Positions 34,101-45,487 of a stretch of DNA of 64,000 bases are shown piece by piece; positions within the stretch are counted from its first letter, which is position 1; the number at the start of each line of letters is the position of its first letter. The notes under the pieces were generated by a model. It made no database searches. It saw nothing but the letters and a program-made list of their open reading frames with translations, and was not told the origin of the DNA. Location: positions 18,917,706-18,981,705 of the forward strand of contig OX377204.1 in the NCBI GenBank assembly GCA_947396885.1, read 5' to 3'. The position numbers were made by a program, and so were the translations under genes. The DNA is from Heligmosomoides polygyrus polygyrus (Eukaryota; Nematoda; Chromadorea; Rhabditida; Heligmosomidae).

Positions 34101-36272
34101 ATCTGAGGTCGAATCGCAACATCCAGATCATGACTTAGCGAAGATGGGTCGCGGTTCTCCTTCTGGCGCTGTACAATCCAATCTGCCAAGTACTAAAGGA
34201 AACAGATGTGCTCTACGAGACCTCTACAACAAGGATAAGAGCTGAGAACTTCAACGGACCTCCTTGAAAGCAGCAATGAAGTTCTGACAAAGTACATCCA
34301 CCTCGTCAATCATACCCTGTTCACAACGAACGGATAGATTAAGAAAAGCTGGATGAATATGAGCTGTAGACGGTGGATCAGGACATTCGGAGCATGGTCC
34401 AACGGGAACTGAAACAGCTCTTGTGTTGCTGACAGAAAAAAAAAACTTCTAAATTCCATAGGATTTCAGTGTATTTAGACTATTTTGAGAGCCAGTTGAC
34501 CAGAATAATTCAAAACCATTGCCAACATGGAATCGACCGTCAAAGCATAGAACTTTGGAACCAGTGTAAGTTTGAAAACAACTCCACAGCTGTTAGGCTG
34601 CGCACAAATGATTTGTTTTTTGGAATATCATTTTTAACTGACTGTTTTCGGGTAATCTTTTTATTGTTGAGCGTCGTTTGGAAGCTTAGTTAATGGTCAT
34701 CCACTTTCAGAATCTTGTTTATTTGGGCAAGAAAAGCTTTAAAAAGCGAAGGACTTAGCTCGAAAATAAATTAAAAATCTAAAGAAATGACAGAAAATGC
34801 CCGTGAGGTATTCGCCCAAAAGGATAACTATTAGAACTATCAATTCGAGCCATTACTGATCTTTGCTAACTCACCATCACTACATATGCTCTCCTCTGAC
34901 GGGGACTTCACAGTATTAGCTAGCAAATCTGAAACAGAATTGCAGTTCTTCCCAAAACCATTTAATGAGAAGTCCCGTCTCCAAGCCAATATGACAAGAA
35001 AGGCATACCAAATTTCACTTCTCGATCAGGATGCCGCTTTCCATCCGCTCGTAGAGCCGACTTTCCAACTTGTGTATGCTGAAATCCCATGGTTCGAAAT
35101 AATAGGCAATGAACAAGGATCAAATAGAATTCCATAACACCGACCTGCGCTTGATTAACCTCGCCGTTCACTTGAGCTTTATCAGCCAGTATTTGCCCGG
35201 TCCCCGACTTTTTCGTAGGTTTGCTTGTATTTGCCGATTTCTCCGCTGGTTTTTCTTGGCCTCCAGATGCCGCTTTCTTTGCAGCTGCAGCCTCGGCTGC
35301 AAATTTGATTATGTATGTATTTATAAAGGCGCAAAACTAAACCGCTTAGGACGGGCAAGGCCTGTCGCAGTGAGAGTGCAGTACAGTGTAGTGCAAACTC
35401 TGTGAAATATGAGGTGTGATATACAGGCAAAGAGCTTGGAACTATGCTTCAGGTATGATTCAACCTACGAAATAAGCGCTAAAATAAGGGCTAGACGAAT
35501 TGGGAATGTTGATCAATTCGCTTAAAATGTGCGACACATTCTATGTCGCTGATGTCCAATCTGAGTGGGTCTAGGTAAGCCTGTGTGAAGCCCAGTTTGG
35601 GTGGAGCAAACGCGCAGACCTATGCTGACTACGAGCACACTCAAGCGTGACAGCATTGCTCCCGTCCCTGCATACAAATTGTGAGACACCCTTCACATGC
35701 AAGAGCTATGTGCTACAATGTAGTCCGCACCAAGGGCTACATTTCACCATGCTGCAATAATTGAGCATCCATAAGGTAGTATTCGTATTCTCTTCGAATG
35801 TAAAGTTACTTAGTGAAATCCCAAAAAATGGAAAAATAACTCTATAAACAAATAAAATAATAAAATTAAAAATGCAGCAACTTAAAATACCTTGAACGCG
35901 GGACTCGTTTTTTAAAAATAGATCTTCCTTCATAAAATCAAAAAAAGGAAGCATACCTCGCGCCTTTTTCTCGGCTGCCTTGAACGCTCGTTGGGCCTTT
36001 ACTTCCTCGGCGGTCATCTAAAACATGATCTCTAGGAAGTCGCTTTTTTGGAATACAAGAAGAAAACACACCTGATGGAACTGGTCAGGGTCAGGTGCAC
36101 TCTGTTTAAGTTTCTGGACAGCTTTTCCGTCTATGGAGTGCTGAGCCAACGTGTCCTTCTTCTTCACTTCCTTTGTGGCTTTCGGAGATGGTGTCGTGTC
36201 ACCAACTTTGATGTGGACGTCTTTTGCAGCCATATTTCCGTCGAGTTTCACTGCTCCGAGAACATCGCCCAT
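25143..36272 (-). CDS. eif-2Bdelta: Translation initiation factor eIF2B subunit delta, complete 13-exon gene
   Basis: eIF2B-delta is part of the nucleotide-exchange factor that recharges eIF2 with GTP and senses eIF2-alpha phosphorylation. Exons, 5' to 3': 36272-36072, 36017-35957, 35296-35160, 35078-35009, 34928-34875, 34408-34260, 34192-34081, 31428-31331, 31145-31018, 29873-29782, 28325-28240, 28172-28026, 25295-25143. All phases agree and total 1488 bases (495 aa; the human protein is about 520). Residues 1-135 are a Lys/Ala-rich tail. From about 190 the eIF2B fold is clear: HIHPAFLNLSVRCEQG, then WPLPYALGNIVRQLKKEI, then RYTDLNSVGAVM, then LLGCSAVLSNGCVVASRG and FNVPVLVLSQTFKF. The C terminus (ITAIVTDIRVLPPSSAPAVL) matches the family ending. 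About 20 residues usually found after the KFCERVQ-like motif are absent. Introns, notably 2.7 kb before the last exon, are full of transposons. Confidence 0.93.
25338..26620. repeat. AT-rich subrepeat TIR element interrupted by a LINE
   Basis: The left arm (25338-25495) begins GTATACCACTTTCACGTCGA with ~26-bp subrepeats (TTTTCAAATCAAAGTGGACA). The interior (CACTGTTTGAAGTTTTCATC, near 25580) matches 36690 in the full copy. The sequence is then broken at about 25850 by the LINE and resumes at 26523 with GAGTGCATGGCGCGATCTC, which matches 29456. Confidence 0.6.
25855..26522 (+). mobile_element. CR1-like LINE 3' fragment
   Basis: The plus strand encodes the C-terminal part of a LINE ORF2: QNLERLQNVFTRKLM, then LNFGLRPLAFRRKKFDLLLL, then GGRLKTVVPRAKKNCRVHFF and a stop at 26304-26306. 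A 3' UTR with AATAAACAAACAAA follows. A likely target-site duplication AAAGTCAC flanks it (about 25845 and 26519). It is 5'-truncated, lies in the last intron of eIF2B-delta on the opposite strand, and is inactive because the RT domain is missing. Confidence 0.8.
26620..27650 (+). repeat. Hairpin plus minisatellite compound element, copy C
   Basis: Opens with the best hairpin of the family (26620-26657; CCAGACGTTCAGCGGCC and GGCCGCTAAACGTCTGG). GACATCTGTGACCCGTCTTC units and CTGGTCCCCCTTACT-type units follow, then the shared end GGCATATGCCGTACTGTCGT...GACACGTAACATTAGCCGAT. It is itself interrupted by the 128-bp MITE at 27470-27597. It lies in the last intron of eIF2B-delta. Confidence 0.7.
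27470..27597. mobile_element. 128-bp MITE with 23-bp inverted ends and 5-bp target duplication
   Basis: The termini GCCTATGTTATACTTCGGCG and its near-perfect complement (CGCCGAAGTATAACACAGGC) are flanked by CTTGG on both sides (27465-27469 and 27598-27602). Copy B of the host element reads straight through here without the insert, so this is a documented empty/filled site pair. The interior repeats GTCGCCGAC. No coding capacity. Confidence 0.88.
28362..29760. repeat. AT-rich subrepeat TIR element (second interrupted copy)
   Basis: Left-end subrepeats start at 28362 (ATATACCACCTTTACGTCAA, then CTCTTTTCAAATCAACCTGG). Interior sequence at 29020-29500 matches the copies at 25338 and 36446 (for example GTGCATGGCGCGGTCTC). 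A GC-rich insert at 28565-28830 interrupts it. The right boundary is uncertain. Confidence 0.5.
28565..28830 (+). mobile_element. GC-rich insert with polyadenylation-like 3' end, probable retroelement 3' part
   Basis: This 265-bp segment is much more GC-rich than its surroundings (GTGGGCGGCAACGCCCTGA, GCCCCGACCGGGAGGTCG). It ends in ATAATAAAGATGACATTCC, which resembles a poly(A) signal and tail. No RT motif is visible. It could be the 3' end of a LINE or a SINE body. Confidence 0.35.
30310..30612 (-). repeat. SINE-1 copy, diverged
   Basis: Blocks GATGCGCCATGCATTGTACT, TCGGCGGACACGTC and CCGACCCCACAGGGATTAAA are recognisable in minus orientation, in an intron of eIF2B-delta. Confidence 0.65.
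31640..33700. other. Intron 7 of eIF2B-delta: simple and dispersed repeat sequence
   Basis: This 2.6-kb intron holds no recognisable exon on either strand. Two segments (32060-32140 and 33060-33160) are rich in GGAAC/GGAAACGG motifs and resemble each other. The stretch 33250-33620 has ACCTACCGTAA-type motifs that look repetitive. Confidence 0.4.
33795..33985 (+). mobile_element. Possible LINE 3' end with (AATAA)n tail
   Basis: An AT-rich segment ends TTTGAATAAATAAATAAAAT, the same kind of tail as the CR1-like LINE copies. The coding part cannot be recognised, so this is tentative. Confidence 0.3.
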
Positions 36273-36445
36273 CTTTTGGATGCCCTCAGCGATCTTTGTG
36301 ATGGACAGCTGCAATATTAGCACGCCTAACGACTTAGAATTACAGCGAAGCTTAGCTTGGCCATTGATCAACCCAAAATAATTTAAGAGAGGAAGAGAAG
36401 ACGCGGGCTTCAGCATTCCTTATAAGTAAGCAATCCAGATGAAAT

Positions 36446-37360
36446 ATACCATATTCACGTCAAACTGGACACTTTCCAAACCAAATCTGACGCTTTCCAA
36501 ATCAAATTGGGCACTCTTCTAAGAAATTCTGACGCCTTCAAAATCATAGTGAACATCATCCGAATCAAAACGAGCGTTGCTTACTCACTAGAAAATCTCC
36601 GAAAAAATAATCAATATCTATCGTCAGAGAAGAATTTAATATGACTTTCCTTGAAGTTTTTTAGAGCTCACCTAGGCTGCTGAGTGAACGCACTGTTTGA
36701 AATTTTATAAGATTTCTATTTCATTTAAGAAAAATAAATGCTTGCTCTAAGGTGCAGGTAGGCCACAATTTTTAGTGATAAAACAAATAATGATTGCGCC
36801 GCGCACTCGAGTAAGGCGTGGTAATTTTTATTTATTTGAAAATTCGATTGTTGTAGAAAAAGCAAGAATTCTATTCGCAAGGAGTTACAACTCGGCAGCA
36901 AACAAAAGCAGTTGCTGAAAACACATATATTCATTTTTCTGTTTGAAATAAGCAGCAGTTACCGTATCAATCAAATGAAAACGCAACGAGCTAGGCAAAT
37001 TGTGCCAATTTTTTCATTTAATAGAAAATTGAAAAAAATGTAAAATTGCTATACAATTACCACTTTTTACACTCTAGAGCAAGAATTGCACCATTATTTC
37101 CCACGAAAAAAGATAAAATTTTAAATAGTGAACTCACTAGAGCAAAGGATGATGAATTTTTGAAAATTTGAAGAAGTGTTATGAGAAATTCTTTAAGCAA
37201 TAAATTATTCTAACCTTCTGGGAGAGGTTTCAATTCAATATGGAAAACGCTCGTTTTGATTTGGAAGACATTCCGTTTGATTTCAAAAGCGACAAGATTG
37301 TTTAGAAGAGTGTTCAAATTGATTTTAAAAAAAACGTCCAATTTGAAGTGAAAATGGTAT
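36446..37360. mobile_element. AT-rich subrepeat TIR element, full copy
   Basis: The left end ATACCATATTCACGTCAAAC and right end complement ATACCATTTTCACTTCAAAT are inverted repeats. Each arm continues for ~130 bp as four or five degenerate ~26-bp subrepeats (for example CAAATCAAATTGGGCACTC on the left, TTTTGATTTGGAAGACATTC on the right). The 915-bp element has an AT-rich interior with no transposase, so it is non-autonomous. It is about 170 bp upstream of the eIF2B-delta start codon. Related copies or fragments are at 8697, 11319, 22300, 25338 and 28362. Confidence 0.75.
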
Positions 37361-40350
37361 TCCCCTGGATCAGCTGGGCAACATCGACGGAAAGCAACGC
37401 GGGCGCTAACATGGAAAGGCGCGGTCACCGTAGGAATGGAGAAAACCACCAAAAAGGGTCCGGTGGAATTGCCGGAGATCAACACAAGATAGGTGGGCAA
37501 CGCCACACCTTGTTTGGCCTATGACGAAACCACCTGACCACGATCTCACCGTTTTCAAACACTGTTAGTATAGCACAGCGGCGGATTAAGCGATAAAAGA
37601 CAGAAAAACACTGCCACAGTTGAGAGAGTCAAAAAAGCGAAACGCGACTTATGTTGTTACGTCGCCCTAAAGTTGTTTTGCACAATTTTTGGGAAACAAG
37701 AAGGACATATTTCTGCAAAGGAAAATAGAAGTTAAGCAAGCTGTTGAGAAGCATCACCGACAACAACGAAAAAGGTTCCAACCTTGAACAACGAAAGCTT
37801 ACGACATTTATATCTTTGAACCCTATGATTTTGTTAACATTGAACACCGCCTCGCGGTTTCTGTAGACTCACGCCAAATTGCGACGCTCTGATGGTTCCA
37901 TTAAATAGGAAAGCACTCAAGTGTTACAACTATAGCGCTCAACTTGCTCATTGAAAGCCACTTCACGGGCTAGTGCCCAGTGCCGAGGGTGGGGAGTTTG
38001 GACTGCACACATCCCTTGGTAAATCATAGATCCATCGAAATATTTATATCTACCCGTCATACCCACGGGTTCAATTGGTAGCGAATCCGGTCCCTAGACT
38101 AGTTGCCGACACAAACATGGCTATAGCAATGCAGATGAGTCTAGTAAGGTATGTCATCAGATCGGCGAGCTCCGACCATTGTGGAAGATATGCGGGTTAA
38201 AGTCTAGAGAGAGAAGGGGTCACCATGTACTTCGTTCAAACCTGACAGCTCTATCCAACACAAAACAGAAAATTTCCTACTGCAGTTGTTCAGCGCAGCA
38301 TCCGCGCTTAAAATTTTTATTTCAGAGGTTTTTGGATAAAGTTCTCGGATTCTGTGGAGAGAAATCAGGCTGGACCCCCTTTTCAATACCTGCACCGATA
38401 AGCGAAAAAAAGTCAAGAAAGCATACATTACGGGTAGAATGGTGCAGCGACACATCGAAACTGCGCCCTGTGATTGGTTGGCGTCCTTATTGCTGCCAGA
38501 GCCACAGGCGTTCGTCAATAGCAGCAAACTATCAAGAGAGTGTGAAGTTGGAGTGGAGACAAAAAAAGTTAAGGCCAGCCCGATTCCGATTCGATCCCAA
38601 TAACCCCAGACGCTGACATTCCTGTTGTGAGTCTACCGTGATGTCTGTACGGGTAAGTTAGACGAGGCTAATCTCGCAGTCCCTCTCCATGCCCCCTTTC
38701 GAAGTGGGGAACGAAGAATGTGCATCCCCCAACATCGTCTTGGGATAGGGGAGAGGAATTTCGTGCAGCATGCTTCTCAACAGCGTACCTTGAGCTGACC
38801 CACTGGATCGTCGGCCATTGTAGAGTGTTGCTCTCGACTTGCGCCAGGTTGAGACGCCATTAGATCCTACTCTATGTAAAGCGAGCTATAATACAGTTGT
38901 CGCCCTGAAAAACGTTTAAGAGCTTATGAACTTCAAGGAGGTATACCGCATCGCAAAAGGTGGCAATTGTAAACGATGTGACTCGGCGGTCACATGAAGG
39001 TGAAATACTCTAGGCGCAAAGCGGCTAGGGTGGGGGGGGGGGCTTGTACTGAGTGGTCATTAGCCTCGTTAGGAACGCACACTAATGCCAAAGTACATCG
39101 GAAATGGGCTATCTCGGTTCACTATAGGTGTTGAACACACCAGTGTTGGAAATCCATTACACTGCACCATGGCATTACAAGTCCTGTCGTAAATTTGGGT
39201 GTGTGGTGCGCTGCAATTCCGCCGTCTCTTTTTCCCTCACACTGAAAATTGATGAATCGAAGCGAAGCATCACACATCACTTGTCTCCATAATTCCAAGC
39301 TGCTCTTGTGGAAACGGCTTTCGTCGCTCAAAGGGAGTCCGCAGCTGATTTCTGCTCCCTTCAAGCGGCGAAGCGCTTACGGCTGGAAAAATGCTCAAAA
39401 AACCGCCTCAAATTTGCTCACACGCCAAAGCTCCTCAGATCTCAAGTATCCAGTTGTAATGCAAGTGAACCACCACGCACGAGAAATGAATCCCCGACCT
39501 CCCTCGCAGAAGCGACGCCACCTCCATTGCACCACGGCGCGCTTGCCGGCGGTGCCATCGCGGGCGCACAAGAAATCGATCGAACGTGACAATGTGAACT
39601 CCGACGCGCGATCTCTAAGCTAGGAGGGCGCAGACAGCAAACTGCACCAGACACGCGCAAATTTACGACAGGCCGTGTAATGGCATTGGTGCAATGTAAT
39701 GGAATTCCTATCGTTGCACAGTGTATATCAAAATTCAGAATACTCGCAACTAGAAACCCAAGGTCTTTTATTTCTTCAACTTCATTAAGTGGTATACTGT
39801 TAATAGAGTAGTGATCATCTGATTATATTCTACCATGAGCTGTATTATCGAAAATATGGGGGGATATCCAAGCCGAGGAAGGATTTGCCGCGCTCTAACC
39901 GTGCAGCCTCACTCTACAGCATAGAAATGCATGAACAACTGGATCTATCTTAGTTGTGAGGGGCTATCATAAAGTGCCAATTGCATACGTCACTTCACGC
40001 TATACACTCATAGCCCATGGATTTAAATGAAAACCCTCGTGTAAGGAGATTGTAAGGAGATACCACGGTAGAAGATAGTTAATCCACGGGAGATTGATTA
40101 GGCCAATCAATAACGCCTCGCTTTGTCTTACCCGACGCCATTGGGCCCTATTAGAAATACCCGTGCGGGAGTTTGCCCATCAGCTATCGGGATCCCCATT
40201 AAGCCACCACTTAGAGGCCCCGCAACCCAGGGAGGACAGAATAACGCCCTTTTGGGTTCTTCAGTGGTGTGTGAGCTCCGTGGTGCTCGGCCGTCAGGCT
40301 GACACTTTTATTCTTCTTCCTGAATGTCGTATATAATATTCACGTTCACA
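37361..40350. other. Intergenic region without a recognised gene
   Basis: Between eIF2B-delta and RTF1 I see no convincing exon. The interval 38044-38096 holds one end of a GCCGGATTCATCAACG-family MITE (ATACCCACGGGTTCAATTGG...CGAATCCGGTCCCT). A GC-rich patch at 39460-39650 is open in several frames on both strands, which argues for base composition rather than coding. Confidence 0.45.
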
Positions 40351-40652
40351 TAGGATAAAGAATAAAGGACGGCGTTACTCAATCCCTTTTGGGATGCGCC
40401 ACGCATTCAACTCCTACGGGATGTCGTGGAGGCGATTTGAATGCGTATTTGGCCATACAATGACTTGCGGTGGCCAGCCGATGAACAAGTCAGCGCTCTA
40501 TCCTTTCCAGACAAGTCTGGTACCAATTCACCGACCCCGGAGGGATGGAAGGCTTGGTTGGTCTGAGCGGGAAATACGAACCAGGAACGTGGTACCAGGT
40601 GCACGCGACAGCCGTCGCCTCCTCCGACTGCGCTACACGCGCCCTTATTCAT
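40351..40652 (-). repeat. SINE-1 copy, full length
   Basis: Full minus-strand copy: AGGATAAAGAATAAAGGACG, then GATGCGCCACGCATTCAACT, ending CCTCCGACTGCGCTACACGC. It is among the best preserved copies. Confidence 0.9.
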
Positions 40653-40750
40653 GTCCACATGAAGAATAAACTAAGGCGAGAACTGAGCGCTCTGTGGTGT
40701 AAAGTTATCACACACAGTGAATTGGATTAACGATCCGCACCCTAGTACAC

Positions 40751-41837
40751 TCGCCGATACACTTACAACCGGAAAAAAAACCGTCCGAGTTGTACGGGGT
40801 GCAACGCCCACAGCCGTGCGATTCAAACATGGTTTTTATTAACCATGGAACGCCGGCACTATTGAACTTAATGTACCGCACTAAATCTTGTTCAAAATAG
40901 GTCTACTAGGGGTAATCTGTTATGGGAAGAACGAATATCATAGTCGTTTTTTGCGGAAATGCCTTTTAAGCCCGCTATATTAAGTTTAAATCGCCCAAGG
41001 CTTTGCGAAATAGCGCACGTTGGTCAGAGACGCAGACTCCGCCACCTATCAGCACGCATTTGTGGCCGTCACCGAGGGAGGGGGGGGGGCGAGTCGTGGC
41101 GTGCAGGCGTGACAACTAGATACACACAGCGAATGTAGATGCAGTCTTATCTCCTCTTTTCGATTACAGATTCGGGCCTTATTTTCTTCCGAATTGGGCA
41201 AGGGAGGGAACTCTGAACTCTAAGATGAAGGCAATTTTAACACGGGCTGGTGGGGCCACACCCCGGAGTCCCTTACCCGAGGGGCGGTGTTTATGTACGA
41301 ATGGTCGCCGCGCCCGCGACGACGACTGTCGCGTGCGCGATGAGCTCAGCTGCGGTCGTGGGAGCTGTGCCTCATGACTTGCTGCAGACGCTAGGTTTGA
41401 ATTGTTGATATTCCTTTCTGCTGTTGCAGGAGCTGCGGGAAAAGATGCTCTGTTTCAGAAATTGAGTTCGAGTTGTAAAACTAAGTAACGTTCTAATGCT
41501 AAATTTTATATGATGCTTCTTCAGGAAAAGCTGAAAATATGACACACTATCGCAGTGAAATTGAGTTTGTATACACTTTCTAACACTTGATGTGCAAGTT
41601 TTGATGCAGGTCTAGGTACCACTGGAAGCTGAAGTCACTCAATTGCGACGTCTTCTGCCGCGCTCGCCGCGCGAGTCGCCGCGTCCGCGGCGACCAGTCG
41701 TACATAATGTCCCGCAGCCTCCAGCGACTGATTAGCAAAGGGATAGGCAACTCGGTCCCGTAACGATTCCCCTGAATTTCACTCCGAGACCACGGTGGAC
41801 AACTCGGACGGGTTTTTTTTCCGGTTGTGAGTTTGTC
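40751..41837. mobile_element. ACAACCGGAAAAAAAACCG-family TIR element, long copy
   Basis: The left end TCGCCGATACACTTACAACC continues as GGAAAAAAAACCGTCCGAGT. The right end is the inverse (CTCGGACGGGTTTTTTTTCC, then GGTTGTGAGTTTG). The inside includes a GC-rich region (41260-41400) and the segment CTCGGTCCCGTAACGATTCC, shared with the shorter copy at 47011. No transposase frame seen. Confidence 0.75.
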
Positions 41838-41845
41838 AAGGGCGC

Positions 41846-42108
41846 GTGGAGCGCAGTAGGAGGAAGCGCCGGCTGTCGCGTGCACCCGATACCAGGTTTC
41901 TGGTTCGGATTTCCCGCCCAGGTCCAAGCCTTCCACCCCTCCGGGGTCGGTGAATTGGTACCAGACTTGTCTGGGAAGGATTGTTCATCAGCTGGCCACC
42001 GCAAGTCATTGTATGGCCAAGTACGCATTCACGACATCCCGTAGAAGTAGAATGCGTGGCGATCCCAGAAGGGATTGAGTAACGCCGTCCTTTATCCTTT
42101 ATTCTAAG
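41846..42108 (+). repeat. SINE-1 copy, nearly full length
   Basis: Head GGAGCGCAGTAGGAGGAAGC and B-box region TGGTTCGGATTTCCCGCCC are intact. A short deletion removes part of the central GATAAAGCGCTGACTTG block. It starts within 10 bp of the end of the TIR element at 40751. Confidence 0.85.
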
Positions 42109-44755
42109 CTTATCAAACACTCCCTAGTACTACAGCAGAAACGCAGGCACGGTTCAAAAGAGGGAATGGGGAAATACTATACGCCCACCGATTGAGACAG
42201 ATGCACGGAGCTCTTCTATAACGAGAAAATCTTTTAAAACAAACTGCACTGCACCGGCTGCTCCGAATTCAGCACGGATGTCGAAATTCGGGTTACGGTA
42301 GTCGAGAGTGTGTGTCCAGCCGCGTCCGCTTGGCCCAATATTGCGGACGCACTTATTGTATCGGCTTTTGTGGGGGGGGCGTTGTCATCGCCGTCATTCG
42401 TAGATCTGCCTTGCCCTCGCGGGGTGTTGCTGGGACTGCGTGCTCAATATCTCCGGAGGGGCAAAGATCACACCTTGGGGAATGGGGAGTGGGGGTTGTT
42501 GTGCGTTTTAGCAACCTCAAGGGCTTACTGTTCTTTTCTTCTCGAGATTGACGTTTCCTATCCGCTTATCGATTGCATTGAGGCGTGTGCACAACTGCTT
42601 TTGGATGTAGTTTTACCTCATGAATGTTTCAGAATGACAGTCCGGCTCAGAAACTGTGTCCATGGACGGAATACGAGGTTGGAAAAAGGGTAAGTGGTCT
42701 TCTCACTGGATTCCTAACTGCTCGATTAGTTTTGTCGGCATTAACCAGCCACGATTTTCAGATGAGTCATCGAGCAACGACTTCATCCGACCGTTATGGA
42801 CAAGAGACCTCTGGAGAAGTGAAAGAGGACAGAATGAGCATTCCAAGAACCATCCTGATCGTCTTCGTACACTAGGTCCAGCGACCGTTTCGACCAGCGG
42901 GATCTGGCGAACTCTATGAATGATGACATGATGTTCTATGTAATAGAGTTGATCTGTATCGATTGGTAGCACAGCAACTACCCACCCGGTCATAACCGCT
43001 GAGGTGCCAGTCCTCGTCAGGCGTCGATGCCGTTCACTCCGGTCCATCTGTAGGCTCCTCATTTCTCGCCAACGGCTTAGTTCCCAAACCACTTCACCTG
43101 GAATGCTTGAATCTTCAGTCGAAAGTCGACATTGACGTTGTAATTCTGTCACCATCTGCATGTTGATACACTTGATTCTATGAGCGTATAAAGGTCGTAA
43201 CAATGTCATTCAACGAAGAGGAGTGTGCTGAAGAAATGTCCAATCAGGCCCACCTGGCTATCTCTGATGTGTCGGGTCGACGTCAATATTGAGTTAGCGA
43301 ATTAGCGTTACGGCACACGTGCTTATGTGAAGCACAGAAGTCGCCCAAAAACGTTATATTCGAGAGAAGTGCGTGGATGTTGACGTCGGCAAAGCCACAT
43401 AAGAGATAGCAGGATTCACGAAATGGAAGAACCTCCACGGGGGACTTTCTAGTAGTAGGGACCGTAAACCTTTTATGGTCAAGGCACAGTTGGCAGGGAA
43501 CAAGATGAATCTCTACGCATAAAGGAGTTCTAACAGTCAGACTACACAGAAGTGAGGTCCGGACTCTTCTATAATATCGTGGTGGATCGCTTGCTGCCTT
43601 AATGTCTAACTCGATCTCGTTTCTCTATTCCATAGTGGTAGATTTTCATTGGTCCGAATAGCATTCGCAGAGGGCTAGGTGAGATCCTTGAATCCCTACT
43701 AACTCAAGTCGGGAGTGGGAAATCACAAATGAGCAATTACATTCCACTTCTCATGCCACATTGCTGTAGTCCTGGCTTGGAAGAAGAGTAATATTTGTTA
43801 GTGAAAACGTAATGTAATATATTGACTATAGCAGTTATTTTGTTTGCCTGACAATGACAATTTCGCTGGCGTTATAGTACAACCTAGAGTGCTAATAAAT
43901 ATAAATGATATAAAATGTGAAGGAAACATGAAGTAAATAGGCGATTCGAAAGAAAATCATTTTATGAGACACTCTTTATTCTAGTGATTTACATTTTTGG
44001 ACTTCTTAGCATTTGTTTCCAAATGAGCCGATTGAAATGCAGAATTTTCCACTTTAAGCGGTTCGTTTGGAAGCAATCCCTCTGTTATATAGCTACTGCT
44101 CCACGATGTGAGGACTACCTTGCGCCCTTTCGACTAACCAGGGAAGGGTCTCAGGCGTATGTCTGAACGGGAAAAGTGAATACCGCAGCAAGAATCTCCA
44201 CTCTTCAAGCAGTGGGAAAGTATGCGCTATTTCTGCAAAGTCTTTGAACCTAACGAGTCAGGGGCCCCCAAAGTTCATCTACGGAAACGTACAATCACAC
44301 ATTGCTATACCTTCCAGACATCGAATGTACAGAAAAGAAGCAAAAATACTGCAAGGCCAGGGATTGGACATCTGACTCCGAGCCCATAAAGCAGTATTTC
44401 TGCTTTTTTTGCGAATTCGATGTTTAGAAGCTATGGCGTTGTGGGACTGTGCGATTCCATAGTAAACTTTTTTTGGCCCCTGACTAGGTAGCTTCAAGGA
44501 CATTGCAAAAATTGCGCATTTTTCTGCTAATTGAAGGTCGGAGATTCTCGCAGCGGTATTCATTTCAGCCGTCCGGATATAAACCTAGAACCCTTTTGGT
44601 AAAATTGATCCCGGGGTGCACTCGGTTGGTTGGAACTATGTCTGGGCCTACTTGTCCTCATGACGGAGAGGCACCCTGGAACTAACACTAGTCAAGAGGG
44701 ACAATCTCGCAGAGACAGTTGCATCTCTGCTTAAATGTTAGCCCATCACTGTCCT
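42109..44755. other. Unassigned region
   Basis: No exon could be supported. A 168-codon minus-strand ORF (42703-43209) lacks any recognisable motif and overlaps ORFs in other frames. The sequence is probably old repeat material. Confidence 0.4.
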
Positions 44756-44954
44756 GGACCCGGATTCATCAACGATTTACGTAACTTTAACGGAGAATTG
44801 TAAGCTTATCAAGCAATATGGTGAGCGATAAGCCGCGTAATCTGAGCTTTGAGTAAGCGAAAAGCTTAGATAACGCGGCTTATCGCTCACCATATCGCTT
44901 GATAAGCTTACAATTCTCCGTTAAAGTTACGTAAGTCGTTGATGAATCCTGTCC
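44756..44954. mobile_element. GCCGGATTCATCAACG-family MITE, near-perfect palindrome
   Basis: A 199-bp element whose two arms (~85 bp each) are almost exact reverse complements: GATTCATCAACGATTTACGT pairs with ACGTAAGTCGTTGATGAATC, and GATAAGCCGCGT with ACGCGGCTTATC. The loop is about 25 bp. The near-identity of the arms suggests a young insertion. Confidence 0.88.
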
Positions 44955-45487
44955 CTGCTGGTTTGCTCGATAGTTCCAGTTGCTAACCTGTTATGAGGGA
45001 AGTTCGTGTCAGTTCAACAGAAGGGTTGGTCTGGCATGAGAGGAGGAGCAGAACTAGTACTTTGGGATGGCACCCTCTCCACAAGTGGGGCGTCCCGGTA
45101 AGGAGCAGTTGCGCTTGGATCTGTGGAATGGGCGTGCTGCGCTGGGATGGAAAATCAGTCCCCACGAGTGGGAATGCCGTGTCGTCAGGGCTCACATGTA
45201 GACATCGGGATAGGAACGGTTGTGCTGTAGGAAGAAGAACGAAGGGTGCATTTTTTTCCCGTGATCCAACTACAGTGGCTGCCTCATGATATGAGGGTCC
45301 CAGGCAACTTTAGGGTTTTGGGGCTTGGGCTGGTCCCCTGACTAGTATTCACCCAGGACTCGTATCTGACCGCTCTTTTTCTCCTTAGTAGATTTTGTTT
45401 GTTAATATTTGACATCATGCGGTGTATTTAATATGATTTTTGAAAATTCTAGGGTCTATACAGTTGTTGTAAAGCAGCTGTAACGAG

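Noticed and set aside
34409..34427. Alternative acceptor for eIF2B-delta exon 6 at CTGTCAG (34428)
   Set aside because: Using it puts the exon in a frame that loses the conserved HIHPAFLNL segment; the TGTTTCAG at 34409-34416 keeps phase.
38179..38616. 145-codon plus-strand ORF as a gene
   Set aside because: No motif, both strands open, no start or splice context; treated as non-coding.
42703..43209. 168-codon minus-strand ORF
   Set aside because: No recognisable motif, overlapping open frames on the plus strand, and no splice signals. Probably chance in degraded repeat DNA.
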